NCBI RefSeq assembly: GCF_030816965.1
Contig: NZ_JAUSYQ010000002.1
Coordinates: 8,732,001 to 8,796,000 of the forward strand
DNA length: 64,000 bases
Source: Streptomyces canus
GTDB taxonomy: Bacteria; Actinomycetota; Actinomycetes; Streptomycetales; Streptomycetaceae
Direction of reading: 5' to 3'
A program made the translations under genes and the position numbers. Below are positions 26,585 through 35,713 of this stretch, piece after piece. A model generated the notes under the pieces. The model was given only the letters and a program-made list of their open reading frames with translations, was not told where the DNA came from and made no database searches. Every line of letters starts with the position of its first letter. The first letter of the stretch is position 1.

Positions 26585-27876
26585 GAGGTGGCTCCCTCAT
26601 CGAGCGGGCGGGCGACGGGCAGGTGCCAGGACAGGCGTCCGCACTCGGACGCGGCGCGCTGCCCGCCGTCCGCGTCGAAGAAGAGGCGGTAGCGGTCGGG
26701 GGAGCGTGCGGCCCGCCACCGGTCGGCGAGGTCCTGGATCTCTTTCCAGATGTCCCGCGGCCCCGTGGCGGTGACGCTCCAGCGCCGGTTACCTACCGGC
26801 TCCGCGCGCATCCAGGATCCGCAGCCGGGTGCGCCGATCGCCAGGTGCTCAGCGCCGAAGTCCCGCACCAGACCACCGCCGAGGAGATGATCGGCCGCCA
26901 GCCAGAAACCGCGGTCGCTGTCCGCGGGCGGCGCCAGCATGCTCCGCTGGGTCCAGCTGCCTGGCTCGGTGGCCATGCGCTGCCGGAACTCCTCCGTGAG
27001 CCCGATCCGCGCCATGCCGTGCCCGGCACGGTGCGCGAACTCCACGGCCCGCAGCTCCGCTGTGATCCGCCCGTCGGCGGTGCGCCCGACGGCGGCGAGG
27101 CCGGGCCACGACGGGGACGCGCTGGTCACGTGCGCCAGCAGTTTGCCCTCAGGAGCGAGTTGCTCGACCAGGGCCGTCGGCACGCGCTCCACCGTGTATG
27201 ACAAGAAGATCCGGTCGAACTCCCGGCCCCGCAAGCCCTGTTCGCCTGAGCCGCACACCACCTGCGGCCGGAGGTCGAGGTCGGCCAGCCGGGCGGCGGC
27301 CGCGTCGGTGAGGTGCCGGTCCCGGTCGAGGGTGACCACCTCCTGGTCGCCGCAGACCTGGCAGGCCACCGCGGCGGTCACCCCCGCGCCCGTCCCGACG
27401 TCCAGCACCCGCAGCCCCGGGCGCAGATCCAGCTCCTCCAGCAGCGAGGCGGTCAGGCCCATCACCGTCGACATCGACGTGATCGACGCCCCCGACCGCG
27501 CCCCGCGCGCCCGGTCCAGCAGCGGCTCCCCGTCGTGCTGGACGAGCACACTGGCCCCGCCGTACAGCAGCCCCAGTAGCTCGGGGCGGTCCAGCGGCGC
27601 CGACCAGTCCAGCAGATCCCACCGAGGCGGCTCCTCGCCCGGGCCGCTGCGCCGTACGTACGCCTGCGGCATCAGCACTTCGCGGGGCAGCGTGAGGAGG
27701 GCGTCGCGGACCGGGCCCGGCCCCAGAGACCCTTCCTCCTCGAGCCGGGCAACCATCGCCGCCCGCGCGGCTGCCGGATCCGCTTCCTCGTCCGTCGGCG
27801 TGGCTCCGCCGACCGGGCCAGTGGTCCGCTCCAGCGCCTGGTCGCCGGCGGCGGGACAGGTGTTCAGAGTGCTCAT
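26581..27876 (-). CDS. PCMT-like (protein-isoaspartate-type) methyltransferase
   Basis: 431 residues. An N-terminal helical part has LPREVLMPQAYVRRSG, the PCMT-family 'RE.F.P..Y' region. GASITSMSTVMGLTASLLEEL precedes motif I LRVLDVGTGAGVTAAVAC, with VVTLDRDRHLTDAA and the D-R-I-F-L-S segment. The C-terminal 170 residues (from about 260) form an extra domain not found in housekeeping PCMT. Similar long PCMT relatives modify peptides in actinobacterial RiPP pathways, but no precursor or maturase is evident here. ATGA overlaps join it to both neighbours. Methyl transfer is secure; the acceptor is not known. Confidence 0.75.
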   Translation of the reverse strand: MSTLNTCPAAGDQALERTTGPVGGATPTDEEADPAAARAAMVARLEEEGSLGPGPVRDALLTLPREVLMPQAYVRRSGPGEEPPRWDLLDWSAPLDRPELLGLLYGGASVLVQHDGEPLLDRARGARSGASITSMSTVMGLTASLLEELDLRPGLRVLDVGTGAGVTAAVACQVCGDQEVVTLDRDRHLTDAAAARLADLDLRPQVVCGSGEQGLRGREFDRIFLSYTVERVPTALVEQLAPEGKLLAHVTSASPSWPGLAAVGRTADGRITAELRAVEFAHRAGHGMARIGLTEEFRQRMATEPGSWTQRSMLAPPADSDRGFWLAADHLLGGGLVRDFGAEHLAIGAPGCGSWMRAEPVGNRRWSVTATGPRDIWKEIQDLADRWRAARSPDRYRLFFDADGGQRAASECGRLSWHLPVARPLDEGATS

Positions 27877-29477
27877 CGCTCGTCCCAGCCCTGCTCGGAG
27901 TACGGACGCCCCCGAAGGATTCCGTCGATCGCCCGGCGGGTGTACGGCACGACCTCGGCCGGAAGGTCCTGTGGCTTCCACCACCGCCACTCCACGCACC
28001 GGTCGGGCTCCAGGACCTCTGGGTTGCCGGTCCAGGAGCGGGCCTGGAAGACGAGCGCGATCCTGGGCCGGACGTTGGGGGAGTCGACGTGGTGCACCAT
28101 GTGGACGAGGTCGACGTCCTGGGGCGCGATGGTGAGGCCTGCTTCCTCTTTGGCTTCCCGGACCAGGCAGTCGATCGCGGCTTCCCGCTCGCAGTGGCCG
28201 GCCAGGAAGTGCCAGGTGTCCGGAGCGAAGGAGGAGTCCGGGTGGCGCAGACCGAGGAGGATCCGACCGTGTTCGTCCCGGAGGAGGAGGTGGACACCGA
28301 CGATGTGCAGCTCGGTCCCCGCCGGGGCCTCGCCGGGTAGCGGACGGGCACCATCCGGCGGTCCCTCGGCCGCGGGGTGCTCGGCCGCGTGGCGGAGGAT
28401 CAGCTCCCCGAGCCCGGGGCTCAGGCGGAGCCGGTCGAGCATGTCCACGGTGCACCACGTCAGCAGGACACCCTCGCGGAGCTCCACCGCTGCAGCATCC
28501 CCACTCCAGCGCCCGACGTAGACCTGGATGGGCACCGCAAGGCCGTCGACGCTCGTTGCCTCCTCCACGGCGAACGGCACCAGTTCCGTGGGCTCCAGAC
28601 CCGGCACCTCCTCGGCGAGCTCGCGCCGCAGCGTCGCCTCAAGGCAGGAATCGTCCCTCGTGCGGCCGCCACCGAGGAGGGCCAGCACCCAGGGCTCCCA
28701 GATGCCCTCCCGGTCATCCCGAAGATGAAGGAGGTACCGGCCAGCCCCGTCGTGGATCAGGGCGCTCGCGTTGACGGGCTCCGGGCGCCCATCGAGGCCG
28801 TCCGCCTCGGCGGCCAGGAGCTTGGCCCGCAGCGTGGGGGACCGCACGTCGGCGTACGGGAGCCACCGGGCCCCGGCGACTTCCTCTTCCTGGAGAGCGA
28901 GCGCGGGCGGTTGCTCGGCTGTGAGGTAGAACGCGAAGCGGACGTCGAAGTGCTGGTGAGCGGGCTCGCCCTTGGCCGGATTGGGGTCGATGTCGTGGAC
29001 GTCCACATCGATCGGCTCGCCGAGGAACTGCGGGGTCAGGCAGAGGTCGCCGGGGCGGAGCCCGGCCTCTTCGCACACTTCCCGCACGGCGGCGGCCAGG
29101 AGCGTACGGTCACCCGCCTCAACGTGGCCGCCTGGAGCGAGGAGCAGCCCTGTCACCCGATGGCCGATGTGGAGCACCCGACGGTCGCGGTCGATGACCA
29201 CCGCGCTGCAGGTGACGTGACCGGGCAGCGTGGCGCGGCTGGACGGCTCCTCGGCGCCGTCCAGGACAGCCAGCAGCCCTTCCAGGGCCTCCCGTTCCTC
29301 GGCATGCCGGCTGAGATAGGCCTCGATGGTCGCGCGGATATGAGAGCGGGAGGGCGGCACGTGATCACCTCGGACGTTGGAGGGCAGGAAGTAGGTGCTG
29401 GGCGGGAGGGGCGCGCCCGGCGGCGGGCCCGCCGACGACGGCTCCTGGCCAGGAGCCGTATCAGGGTTCGCGCTCAC
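27873..29477 (-). CDS. triple-Nudix-domain hydrolase
   Basis: A 534-residue protein with three Nudix domains in series, which is unusual. Boxes: GGHVEAGDRTLLAAAVREVC at 116-135 followed by EEAG; GGRTRDDSCLEATLRRELAE at 270-289; AGHCEREAAIDCLVREAKEE at 426-445. All keep the RExxEE core; the first has D for the first E and the second lacks it. Nudix proteins cleave nucleoside diphosphates linked to another group, using Mg2+. A 90-residue N-terminal part includes a predicted helix. GTG at 29477 overlaps the MFS stop as GTGA; a longer ORF reading to 30101 is antiparallel shadow of the MFS gene. Joining of three domains suggests substrate channelling or regulatory domains. Confidence 0.85.
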   Translation of the reverse strand: MSANPDTAPGQEPSSAGPPPGAPLPPSTYFLPSNVRGDHVPPSRSHIRATIEAYLSRHAEEREALEGLLAVLDGAEEPSSRATLPGHVTCSAVVIDRDRRVLHIGHRVTGLLLAPGGHVEAGDRTLLAAAVREVCEEAGLRPGDLCLTPQFLGEPIDVDVHDIDPNPAKGEPAHQHFDVRFAFYLTAEQPPALALQEEEVAGARWLPYADVRSPTLRAKLLAAEADGLDGRPEPVNASALIHDGAGRYLLHLRDDREGIWEPWVLALLGGGRTRDDSCLEATLRRELAEEVPGLEPTELVPFAVEEATSVDGLAVPIQVYVGRWSGDAAAVELREGVLLTWCTVDMLDRLRLSPGLGELILRHAAEHPAAEGPPDGARPLPGEAPAGTELHIVGVHLLLRDEHGRILLGLRHPDSSFAPDTWHFLAGHCEREAAIDCLVREAKEEAGLTIAPQDVDLVHMVHHVDSPNVRPRIALVFQARSWTGNPEVLEPDRCVEWRWWKPQDLPAEVVPYTRRAIDGILRGRPYSEQGWDER

Positions 29478-30853
29478 GGGCCGCCTTCCGGAGAGTGGTC
29501 GTGCCGCACATCCACGGCGACTGCGGGATTGGGGACGCTCGGCCCCGGCGGCGTCGGGGGTGTGAGGGGCTCTGCTGGAGGAGGAGCCGCGGTGGGTGAG
29601 CCAGGCATTTCCAGCAGGCTGCGTAGCGGAGACCGGTAGAGGACCACCAGGGGGACGACGAGAAGGCAGGTGCCGACGATCAGGGTGGGGCGCACGCCGA
29701 TCCAGGTGCCGAGCCCGCCGGCGAGGAGCGCGGCCACCGGCCGTGCACCAGAGGTGAGCCACGTACTCACGGCCTGCATCCGGGCCTGCATGCCGTCGGC
29801 GGTGACGACCTGGCGAATGGTGCGCTGGGTCGTCCCCGCGGCCGCGGCACAGGCCAGTTGCAGGAACAGGGCACCGCCGATGGCGAACTGCCAGGCGAGG
29901 CCCGGGGAGGCGAGGAGCAGCGGGAGCTGGGTGAGCGGGGTGATCGCGAGCGCGGCGAGCATCATCGGCCCGGGCCCGTACCGCGCCGCGAGTGACGGGG
30001 CGGCCAGCGCACCGGCCGCCGCGCCCAGCGCTCCGAGTCCCAGGACCACGCCGAAGGCGGTCGCGCTCATCGTGAGAGACCGGAGCAGGTACAGCGCCCA
30101 CAAGGTATTGAGGAGCGCCAGGGCGAACGACGTCGTGGCGTTGACTAGGGTCAGGGTGCGCAGCCGGTGGTCGCCGTGGACGTAGCGCAGGCCCTCACCG
30201 ATCTCGGTGTGCAGCCGACGGCCTTGCGCTGCTGGCCGGGGGCTTTCGGGGGCCTGGATGCGGGCGGTGCACCAGGCGCTGACGAGGTAGGACAGGACGT
30301 CCCCGAGAAGCGCCCGGGCCGGGCCGAGGAGCGCGGTCAGGGCGGCGCCGAGGTTGCTGCCCGCGGTGGCGGCGATGGCGAAGAGCCCGCCGATGCGGCT
30401 GTTGCTCCGCTGGAGCAGTGACCGGTCGACCAGGCTGGGCAGGAGACTGATCGCGGCGGCATCGTGCAGCACGCCCGCCGCGCCCTGCACCGCCGCGACC
30501 ACCATCAATTGGGGCAGGGACAGCCGGTCCAGTGCGGCCGCCACCGGCACGCTGGCCAGTGCGGCGGCGCTGACCAGGTCGCCGGTGATCATCTGCTTCC
30601 GCTTGGAGTGGCGGTCGGCGAGGGCCCCGGCGTGCAAGGCCAGCAGTGCGGGCGGCAGTTGACCCAGGAACGTCAGCCAGGCGACCTCGGCGGTAGTGGC
30701 GTCCAGTTCGAGCACCGCCAGCACGGGGATCACCATGGTGCTGATCGAGCTGCCGGTCACGCTGGCTGCCTGCCCGGTCAGGTAGCGGCGGAAGTTGCGG
30801 TGCCGCCACAGCGACGGCCGGGCGCCGGAGAAGGGGTCAGTGGAGGAGGCCAT
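29474..30853 (-). CDS. MFS exporter
   Basis: 459 residues with about 12 membrane segments of the MFS_3 (EntS-like) type. LWRHRNFRRYLTGQAASVTG is the start signature and GALADRHSKRKQMITGDL the loop 2-3 motif. The C-terminal 55 residues are Pro-rich and cytoplasmic. ATG 30853 overlaps the kinase gene by 17 bases. Members of this group often export siderophores or antibiotics, which fits an operon with a second exporter at its head. Confidence 0.85.
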   Translation of the reverse strand: MASSTDPFSGARPSLWRHRNFRRYLTGQAASVTGSSISTMVIPVLAVLELDATTAEVAWLTFLGQLPPALLALHAGALADRHSKRKQMITGDLVSAAALASVPVAAALDRLSLPQLMVVAAVQGAAGVLHDAAAISLLPSLVDRSLLQRSNSRIGGLFAIAATAGSNLGAALTALLGPARALLGDVLSYLVSAWCTARIQAPESPRPAAQGRRLHTEIGEGLRYVHGDHRLRTLTLVNATTSFALALLNTLWALYLLRSLTMSATAFGVVLGLGALGAAAGALAAPSLAARYGPGPMMLAALAITPLTQLPLLLASPGLAWQFAIGGALFLQLACAAAAGTTQRTIRQVVTADGMQARMQAVSTWLTSGARPVAALLAGGLGTWIGVRPTLIVGTCLLVVPLVVLYRSPLRSLLEMPGSPTAAPPPAEPLTPPTPPGPSVPNPAVAVDVRHDHSPEGGP

Positions 30854-31874
30854 GGAGCACCTCCTCGGCTTCCGTCAGGCGCTCGCACAGCTCGGCTATG
30901 GCTGCATGCCGGTTTCGGCCGTACGCCTCGAGTTCGGGGGTGACGGCGGCCGGGGCGTCGACGGCCTCGGACAGGGGATACACCGAGCAGGCCATGTACC
31001 CGGCGGCGAGGCGGGGCACGGCGAGGAGTTCTTCGGGCGGCAGCGTCGGGTTGGCTGACCGGTAGGCGGCGATCGCTTCGGCCAGGCCGGTGGGCCATTT
31101 CGGCTCTGCCAGAACGGTGCGCGGGTCCAGGACGATCCGCCCGAGCTCCCAGGCGGGGCTGCGGTGACCGGGCGGCCGGAAGTCGATCAATGCCGCCACC
31201 TGCTGTCCGCGCAGGAGCAGGTTGGGCGAGGCCAGGTCGCCGTGGACGGTCTGCACCGTCAAGGACGTCGGCAGCCCTTTGACCATGGCGGCCACGGCAG
31301 GCAGCGCGTCGAGCCGCCGGGCGGCGGTCTCCCGTGCCCAGGCAGGAAACCCCGAGGCGGGCGGCCTCTTGGCGAACAGGGCAAGTAGCCGGTCAAGGCG
31401 CTGCCGGGCCCCTTTTACATCGCAGACCTCCCGGGCGGGTACGCGGCGCGGCGGTCCGGCCGGGTGTCGGGTCAGGGTCCGGTGCAGGCGGCCGACGGTC
31501 TCGCCCACCGCGGCCCATCGGTCGCCGGACAGGCCGCCCTCCGCTGTCTGTGCATTCTCGACGTACGCCGTGACCGACACCGCCATCCCGCCGGCGGCCG
31601 CGATGAGTTCACCGTCCAGGGTCTGCCGCACCGCCGGCACCGGGATGCCGCCGAGCCTCGCGAACTGGCCGAGCGCCAGTGCCTGGCGCTCCGCGTCCAG
31701 ATCGGTGCCCACCGGGTAGGCCTTCGCGAACCACCGGCCTCCGTCGCTGTCCTGGGCCACGTAGTTGCGGGTCGCGGTCCCCGCAGGACCTTCGTCGACC
31801 GCAGTGGGGGTGATCCGGTAGAACAGCGGCAGGATCCCCGCCACGACCATCACGTCCGACTCGGCGCCGCTCAT
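30837..31874 (-). CDS. APH-family small-molecule kinase (DFRPP subfamily, copy 1)
   Basis: 345 residues of the aminoglycoside phosphotransferase/choline kinase fold. Lys at 51 (RWFAKAYP) is the likely ATP lysine; the catalytic loop VHGDLASPNLLL has H211, D213 and N218, and LIDFRPP has D231. The usual DFD/DFE after the metal Asp is DFRPP, also seen in the second APH gene of this window. Partners (HIT and Nudix hydrolases, two exporters) suggest phosphorylation of a natural product or sugar rather than resistance alone. ATG 31874 overlaps the HIT stop by ATGA. Confidence 0.8.
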   Translation of the reverse strand: MSGAESDVMVVAGILPLFYRITPTAVDEGPAGTATRNYVAQDSDGGRWFAKAYPVGTDLDAERQALALGQFARLGGIPVPAVRQTLDGELIAAAGGMAVSVTAYVENAQTAEGGLSGDRWAAVGETVGRLHRTLTRHPAGPPRRVPAREVCDVKGARQRLDRLLALFAKRPPASGFPAWARETAARRLDALPAVAAMVKGLPTSLTVQTVHGDLASPNLLLRGQQVAALIDFRPPGHRSPAWELGRIVLDPRTVLAEPKWPTGLAEAIAAYRSANPTLPPEELLAVPRLAAGYMACSVYPLSEAVDAPAAVTPELEAYGRNRHAAIAELCERLTEAEEVLHGLLH

Positions 31875-32407
31875 CGCCGCCCCCCCGACTGGCCGTCCGC
31901 GTCAGCCAGCAGCTGACGCAGTGCTCGGGCATCCGCTTGCACCTGCTCCTCGTCCTGGCGCCCGAGATCGAGCACCTCGAAGGGCAGCGGCCCACCCGGA
32001 GCCGGGTCCGTTCCGGCTTCGCGTCGCGGAACGCAGTGCCAGTGGGCGTGCGGGATCTGGTTCCCCAGCAGCAGGTAGTTCATCTTCAGCGGTTCGTAGA
32101 GCGCTTCCACAGCCCGGCCCAGGGCGAGGACGTCGCGCCAGAACGCGGCCGCCTCACCCTCGACCAGCTCGGTGGGCTCGGCTACATGACGCCCTGTGTA
32201 GATCACGACGGCGTACCCGCGGACCTGACCGCTGCGCCACAGGTAGGCGTTGCTGACCTCCCCGCGCCGGACAAGGAGACCCCAGCCGATGTCGTCGGCG
32301 GCGAAGTCGTTCGCGCACATCGGGCAGTTCGTACCCCGACGGTGGCCGGTGAAGTTCTCCGGCCAGGCGCCGGACGGCGCGGGACGGGGCTGCGCGTGGT
32401 CGGGCAT
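31871..32407 (-). CDS. HIT-family nucleotidyl hydrolase/transferase
   Basis: 178 residues. The histidine triad is QIPHAHWHCVPR with H120, H122 and H124; H122 would be the nucleophile. A CxxC (C28, C31) near the N-terminus may bind zinc as in other HIT branches. The family hydrolyses dinucleotides or AMP-phosphoramidates, or transfers nucleotides. ATG 32407 overlaps the exporter stop (TGATG); GTG 32410 is an alternative. Confidence 0.8.
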   Translation of the reverse strand: MPDHAQPRPAPSGAWPENFTGHRRGTNCPMCANDFAADDIGWGLLVRRGEVSNAYLWRSGQVRGYAVVIYTGRHVAEPTELVEGEAAAFWRDVLALGRAVEALYEPLKMNYLLLGNQIPHAHWHCVPRREAGTDPAPGGPLPFEVLDLGRQDEEQVQADARALRQLLADADGQSGGRR

Positions 32408-34407
32408 CACGCCGCCTCCCCTGCCTCGGCGCGGTACCCGGCGGCCTGGAGGGTGAACATGGCGGCGTACTCGCCGCCGATGTCCATCAGCTCCTGGTGG
32501 GTGCCGGTCTCGGTGATGCGGCCGCCGTCGAAGACGAAGATGCGGTCGCAGCTGACGACGCTCGCCAGGCGGTGGGAGATCAGTACGGTGATCTGATCGG
32601 GGCGTGGTGTGTCCCGCAGTACTGCCTCGTACACGGCGTGCTCGGCGCGGGGGTCCATGCTGGCGGTCGGTTCGTCCAGCAGCAGGACGGGGGCGCTCTT
32701 GTACAGGCCGCGGGCGACGGCGACCTTGGCCCATTGGCCGGCGGACAGTTCCTGACCGCCACGGAACCGCTTGGACAGCAACGCCTCCCACCGGCCCGGC
32801 AGGCCGGCGATGACCTGCTCAGCGCCCGAGGCCCGCGCGGCGTCCAGCGCACGCTGCGGATCGGCCTCGGTGAGAGTGCCCCGGGAGACCGTCAGGTTGG
32901 CCAGCGCGCTGAACGGGAAACGGACCGGATCCTGGAGCACGCAGCCCACCCGGGCCTGCAACGACCCGGCGTCCATGTCCAGCACGTTCACCCCATCCCA
33001 GCAGACCGTGCCCCCGTCCTGCGGCTCGTACAGCCCTGCGAGGAGCCGGGCGCAGGTGGACTTACCGGAGCCGTTGACGCCGACGAATGCCACCGTCTGA
33101 CCGGCACGCAGCGTCATGGAGATGCCGTTGAGCGCCGGGGTGTCCTTGCCCGGATAGGTGAAGGACACATCCTCCAGCGTGATGGTCTTCACCGTCTCGG
33201 GGGCGGGCAGCCCGCTGCGGCGCGGCTGGAGGTCGCGGCAGCGTTCCTGGAAGGCCAGCAGGTCGTCCACCCACATGGCGTGCTCGTAGACCAGGTGGGA
33301 GACGTCGACGAGCCGGGTCAGCGAGGACTGGGCGGCCTGGATGGCGAGGACCGCGCCCGCGCCGGCGGCCAGGGGCAGCCAGCCCGCGATCAGCATGGCG
33401 CCGAGCGCTGTGTAGGTGATGCCGGTGCCGATCCCGCCGATGGTCCGGCCCGCGAGGGTCAGTCCGGCCGAGCTCACGCCCAGGCGGGTGTCCTCCTCGG
33501 CGATCCGTGTCGTCAGCCGGCGGTGCTCCTCCAGCAGCGCGCCCTGGGCGGTGTCCGAGCGGAGCTCGGCGGCGGCGTCCCTTTCCAGCAGCAGCCAGGA
33601 GAAGACCCGCACCCTGCGCTGCAGGGTGTTCCACCGCTTGAAGGAGTGGAAGCGGGCTCGGGCGGTGCGTACGGCGGCCGCGCCGACCGGCAGCACGGAA
33701 AGCAAAAGCAGCGGCAGCAAGGCGGGGTGAAGGACGCCCAGCACGCTGGCGGTGCCCAGGAGCCCGAGCAGGGCCGCGGCCAGAGAGACGACCTGGCCGA
33801 CGATCTGCCTCGCGTAGAACAGCCCGCGGTCGTTGGCCCGGTAGGCCTCGTCGTGCCAGTCCGCGTCGTCGACGACTTCCAGCCGTACATGGGCGGTCAG
33901 GGCGAGGAACTCGCACTCCAGTGCGGTGCGGATCTTCGGGGTCACTCTGGCTTGCGCGACGGCGACGCCCGCCTCCAGGAGCGCCCGGGCGGCAAGGAAG
34001 CCGACCACGACCAGGAGTTGGGGGATGGCCGCGCGAACCCTGTCAGGAGTGGGCCCTTCAGCGAACAGTTCTCGCAGCACCGCCACCGAGGCCATGAGCC
34101 CGAATGCCGTCATCGCGGCCGACGCCAGCTGCAGGACCGCTACCGCGACGGTCGCGGTCCGGTCGGCGTGCCAGGCCAGTCGGCCGATCTGGCGCACGAT
34201 CCGCGGCAGACGCGCGAGGATCTGTCCCACCGTGGCCTGGGACGCCGCACCGTCGTATACGGACCAGTACGCCTCCGCCAGGCCGTCCGTGATGTCGCCG
34301 TCGTGTGGTCCTGCCGGCACGGCGGCGGGCGGCAGCGGAAGTTCTCCACCGCGCGGGGCGGGCACCGCGGCCTGGCGGATGCCGTCTGCATCACTGCCGT
34401 CGCTCAT
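32407..34407 (-). CDS. ABC exporter, fused TMD-NBD
   Basis: 666 residues. A transmembrane domain covers about 85-370 (six helices). The ATPase has Walker A GVNGSGKST at 443-451, signature LSAGQ at 554-558 and Walker B LLLDEP at 575-580, followed by the H-loop SHRLASV. The layout is that of a type I exporter half-transporter, acting as homodimer or with an unseen partner. The N-terminal 80 residues are acidic and cytosolic with no peptidase C39 domain, so it is not a classical bacteriocin processor. The start is ATG 34407 after GAGGTGGGGGGC. It is the first gene of the operon that runs to 25.6 kb. Confidence 0.85.
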   Translation of the reverse strand: MSDGSDADGIRQAAVPAPRGGELPLPPAAVPAGPHDGDITDGLAEAYWSVYDGAASQATVGQILARLPRIVRQIGRLAWHADRTATVAVAVLQLASAAMTAFGLMASVAVLRELFAEGPTPDRVRAAIPQLLVVVGFLAARALLEAGVAVAQARVTPKIRTALECEFLALTAHVRLEVVDDADWHDEAYRANDRGLFYARQIVGQVVSLAAALLGLLGTASVLGVLHPALLPLLLLSVLPVGAAAVRTARARFHSFKRWNTLQRRVRVFSWLLLERDAAAELRSDTAQGALLEEHRRLTTRIAEEDTRLGVSSAGLTLAGRTIGGIGTGITYTALGAMLIAGWLPLAAGAGAVLAIQAAQSSLTRLVDVSHLVYEHAMWVDDLLAFQERCRDLQPRRSGLPAPETVKTITLEDVSFTYPGKDTPALNGISMTLRAGQTVAFVGVNGSGKSTCARLLAGLYEPQDGGTVCWDGVNVLDMDAGSLQARVGCVLQDPVRFPFSALANLTVSRGTLTEADPQRALDAARASGAEQVIAGLPGRWEALLSKRFRGGQELSAGQWAKVAVARGLYKSAPVLLLDEPTASMDPRAEHAVYEAVLRDTPRPDQITVLISHRLASVVSCDRIFVFDGGRITETGTHQELMDIGGEYAAMFTLQAAGYRAEAGEAA

Positions 34408-34804
34408 GCCCCCCACCTCGTATCCGGTCGTGCTGCGCTACGAAGGGCGTCAACCCGGCGTCGGGGCCGCGCCTGGTGCGGGACGGCAGGCTGGAGATGT
34501 TCGAATACGGCGGGAGGATTCACGAGGGCGGGCACAGGATTCACGGGGTCCTCCAGATGGGCGCATGAGGGGTACTGGTGCTCTAACAACGGCCCCCGGA
34601 TGGACCCGTAACGGGCAGGCCCGGGGCAGATCGTGAACAAAGGTTCTATTGAGGGGTGGTCGGCGCTCCAGTGCGGCTCGACGGGCGCGGGGAGACCTCG
34701 AACGCTTGGTGTCACTCGTTCGTGGACTTGTCCTGGGGTCGTGAGGGCATAGCTGGGGAGGCAGTGGCGCCGGGCGCGTGCTGCCTTTGACCGGGGCGGA
34801 GGAG
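34408..34804. promoter_or_regulatory. upstream region of the exporter operon
   Basis: 397 bases between the exporter start and a glycosylase remnant. On the plus strand a short frame reads VRDGRLEMFEYGGRIHEG and HRIHGVLQMGA to a TGA near 34568, with protein-like composition, but no start or family could be recognised. The operon promoter must lie here. Confidence 0.35.
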
Positions 34805-35199
34805 TCAGGGCGCGGGGCGCTCCAAGGCCTCGTTCCAGGCGTCGATGCCGTCCGGGTCGAGGAGTGGAGCGACGGGGACGTTGAGATACTCGTGCTCGAC
34901 GAAGTACAGGCCTGCGGTTCCGGCGCGGCCGGGGAAGAGCTGGTTCAGGCGTCGGGTGACGGCTTCCGGTGCTGCGTCGTGGGCGTCGAGGAGCCGGCGG
35001 GCGAGGATCTTGCGGTTCCATACGTCGATGCCGAAGGCGGCCGGATCCCGGGAGGCGTGCGAGGCGATCACGGCGGCGGTATAGGGGCCCACGCCCTTGA
35101 TCTGCTGCACGGCCTCGCCAAGGTCGTCGGCCGCTTGGTCGGCCTTGACCTTGTGCACGAGCGAGGTGAGGCCGAAAGCCTCGTCCTCCCCGGTCGGCG
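34805..35199 (-). pseudogene. HhH-GPD (AlkA-like) DNA glycosylase, C-terminal remnant
   Basis: The readable part contains VQQIKGVGPYTAAVIASHAS (helix-hairpin-helix), then FGIDVWNRKILARRLLDAH, with the Asp expected to be catalytic, and FPGRAGTAGLYFVEHEYL. The frame is closed by TAG at about 35200, and GTG 35158 is only an internal codon. The N-terminal domain is missing. The family repairs alkylated bases; this copy is not functional as read. Confidence 0.6.
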
Positions 35200-35446
35200 G
35201 CTAATTGAACGACTGGTGGGCGACAGCGACGTGGATCGCCGCCGGCGTCCTCGGGCACGCGCAGGGTCAGGACGGTCGGCGGGGTCCGCTGTCCCAGGAA
35301 GGGACGCTGGGCATCACGTCCGGAGAGCAACGAGCCGGAACGCACGAAGCAGCCCGTCGGATAGTTGCCGTAGTCCATCTCCGCGCGGAAGCCCTCCATC
35401 TTGTTGTGCCGCCTCAACGTCGGCTACGTGGTGCCGGTGCACATCA
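35200..35446 (-). other. unrecognised coding remnant
   Basis: A minus-strand frame with normal bias reads KMEGFRAEMDYGNYPTGCF, GSLLSGRDAQRPFLGQ and LTLRVPEDAG, then (after a frameshift) HVAVAHQSFN and a stop. I cannot name the family. The continuation into the glycosylase remnant could be chance or a former fusion. Confidence 0.3.
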
Positions 35447-35713
35447 TCAGCGGTCGTACGGGACACCCGCCATGTGACAACCGGCATCGCGGTGCATGCC
35501 ACAGCACGGGGACAGAGCAGCCTCGACGATCGCAGTCGCAGTCACGGGTGCAGGTTCCTCGGGGAGTGAAACCGGAGCTTCGGAGACCACGGTCACCACG
35601 GGGTGCCTGACGTCCGAAGCCCCGGTGGCTAGGGGGGAATGGGGGACAGGGGCGACGCCCCGGCTCGTCGAATCACCAGCCTGCCCTGCCGTCATCGGTC
35701 GGGCCAGAGGCAC
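35447..35713 (-). CDS. possible 88-residue small protein, Cys/His-rich C-terminus
   Basis: GTG 35713 opens a frame of 88 codons. The N-terminal two thirds are Ala/Val/Pro-rich (VVTVVSEAPVSLPEEPAP), followed by IVEAALSPCCGMHRDAGCH and a MAGVPYDR tail. No ribosome site is obvious and no homologue is recognised. Codon third positions are fairly G/C-rich but so is the complementary frame. It might be a leader/core-type peptide or simply chance. Confidence 0.25.
   Translation of the reverse strand: MPLARPMTAGQAGDSTSRGVAPVPHSPLATGASDVRHPVVTVVSEAPVSLPEEPAPVTATAIVEAALSPCCGMHRDAGCHMAGVPYDR

Noticed and set aside
27873..30101. A 742-residue form of the triple-Nudix protein
   Set aside because: The first 208 residues come from a frame overlapping the MFS gene; the GTGA overlap at 29477 marks the true start.
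32497..34611. A 704-codon plus-strand ORF
   Set aside because: It is antisense to the ABC exporter, whose Walker and signature motifs are unambiguous.
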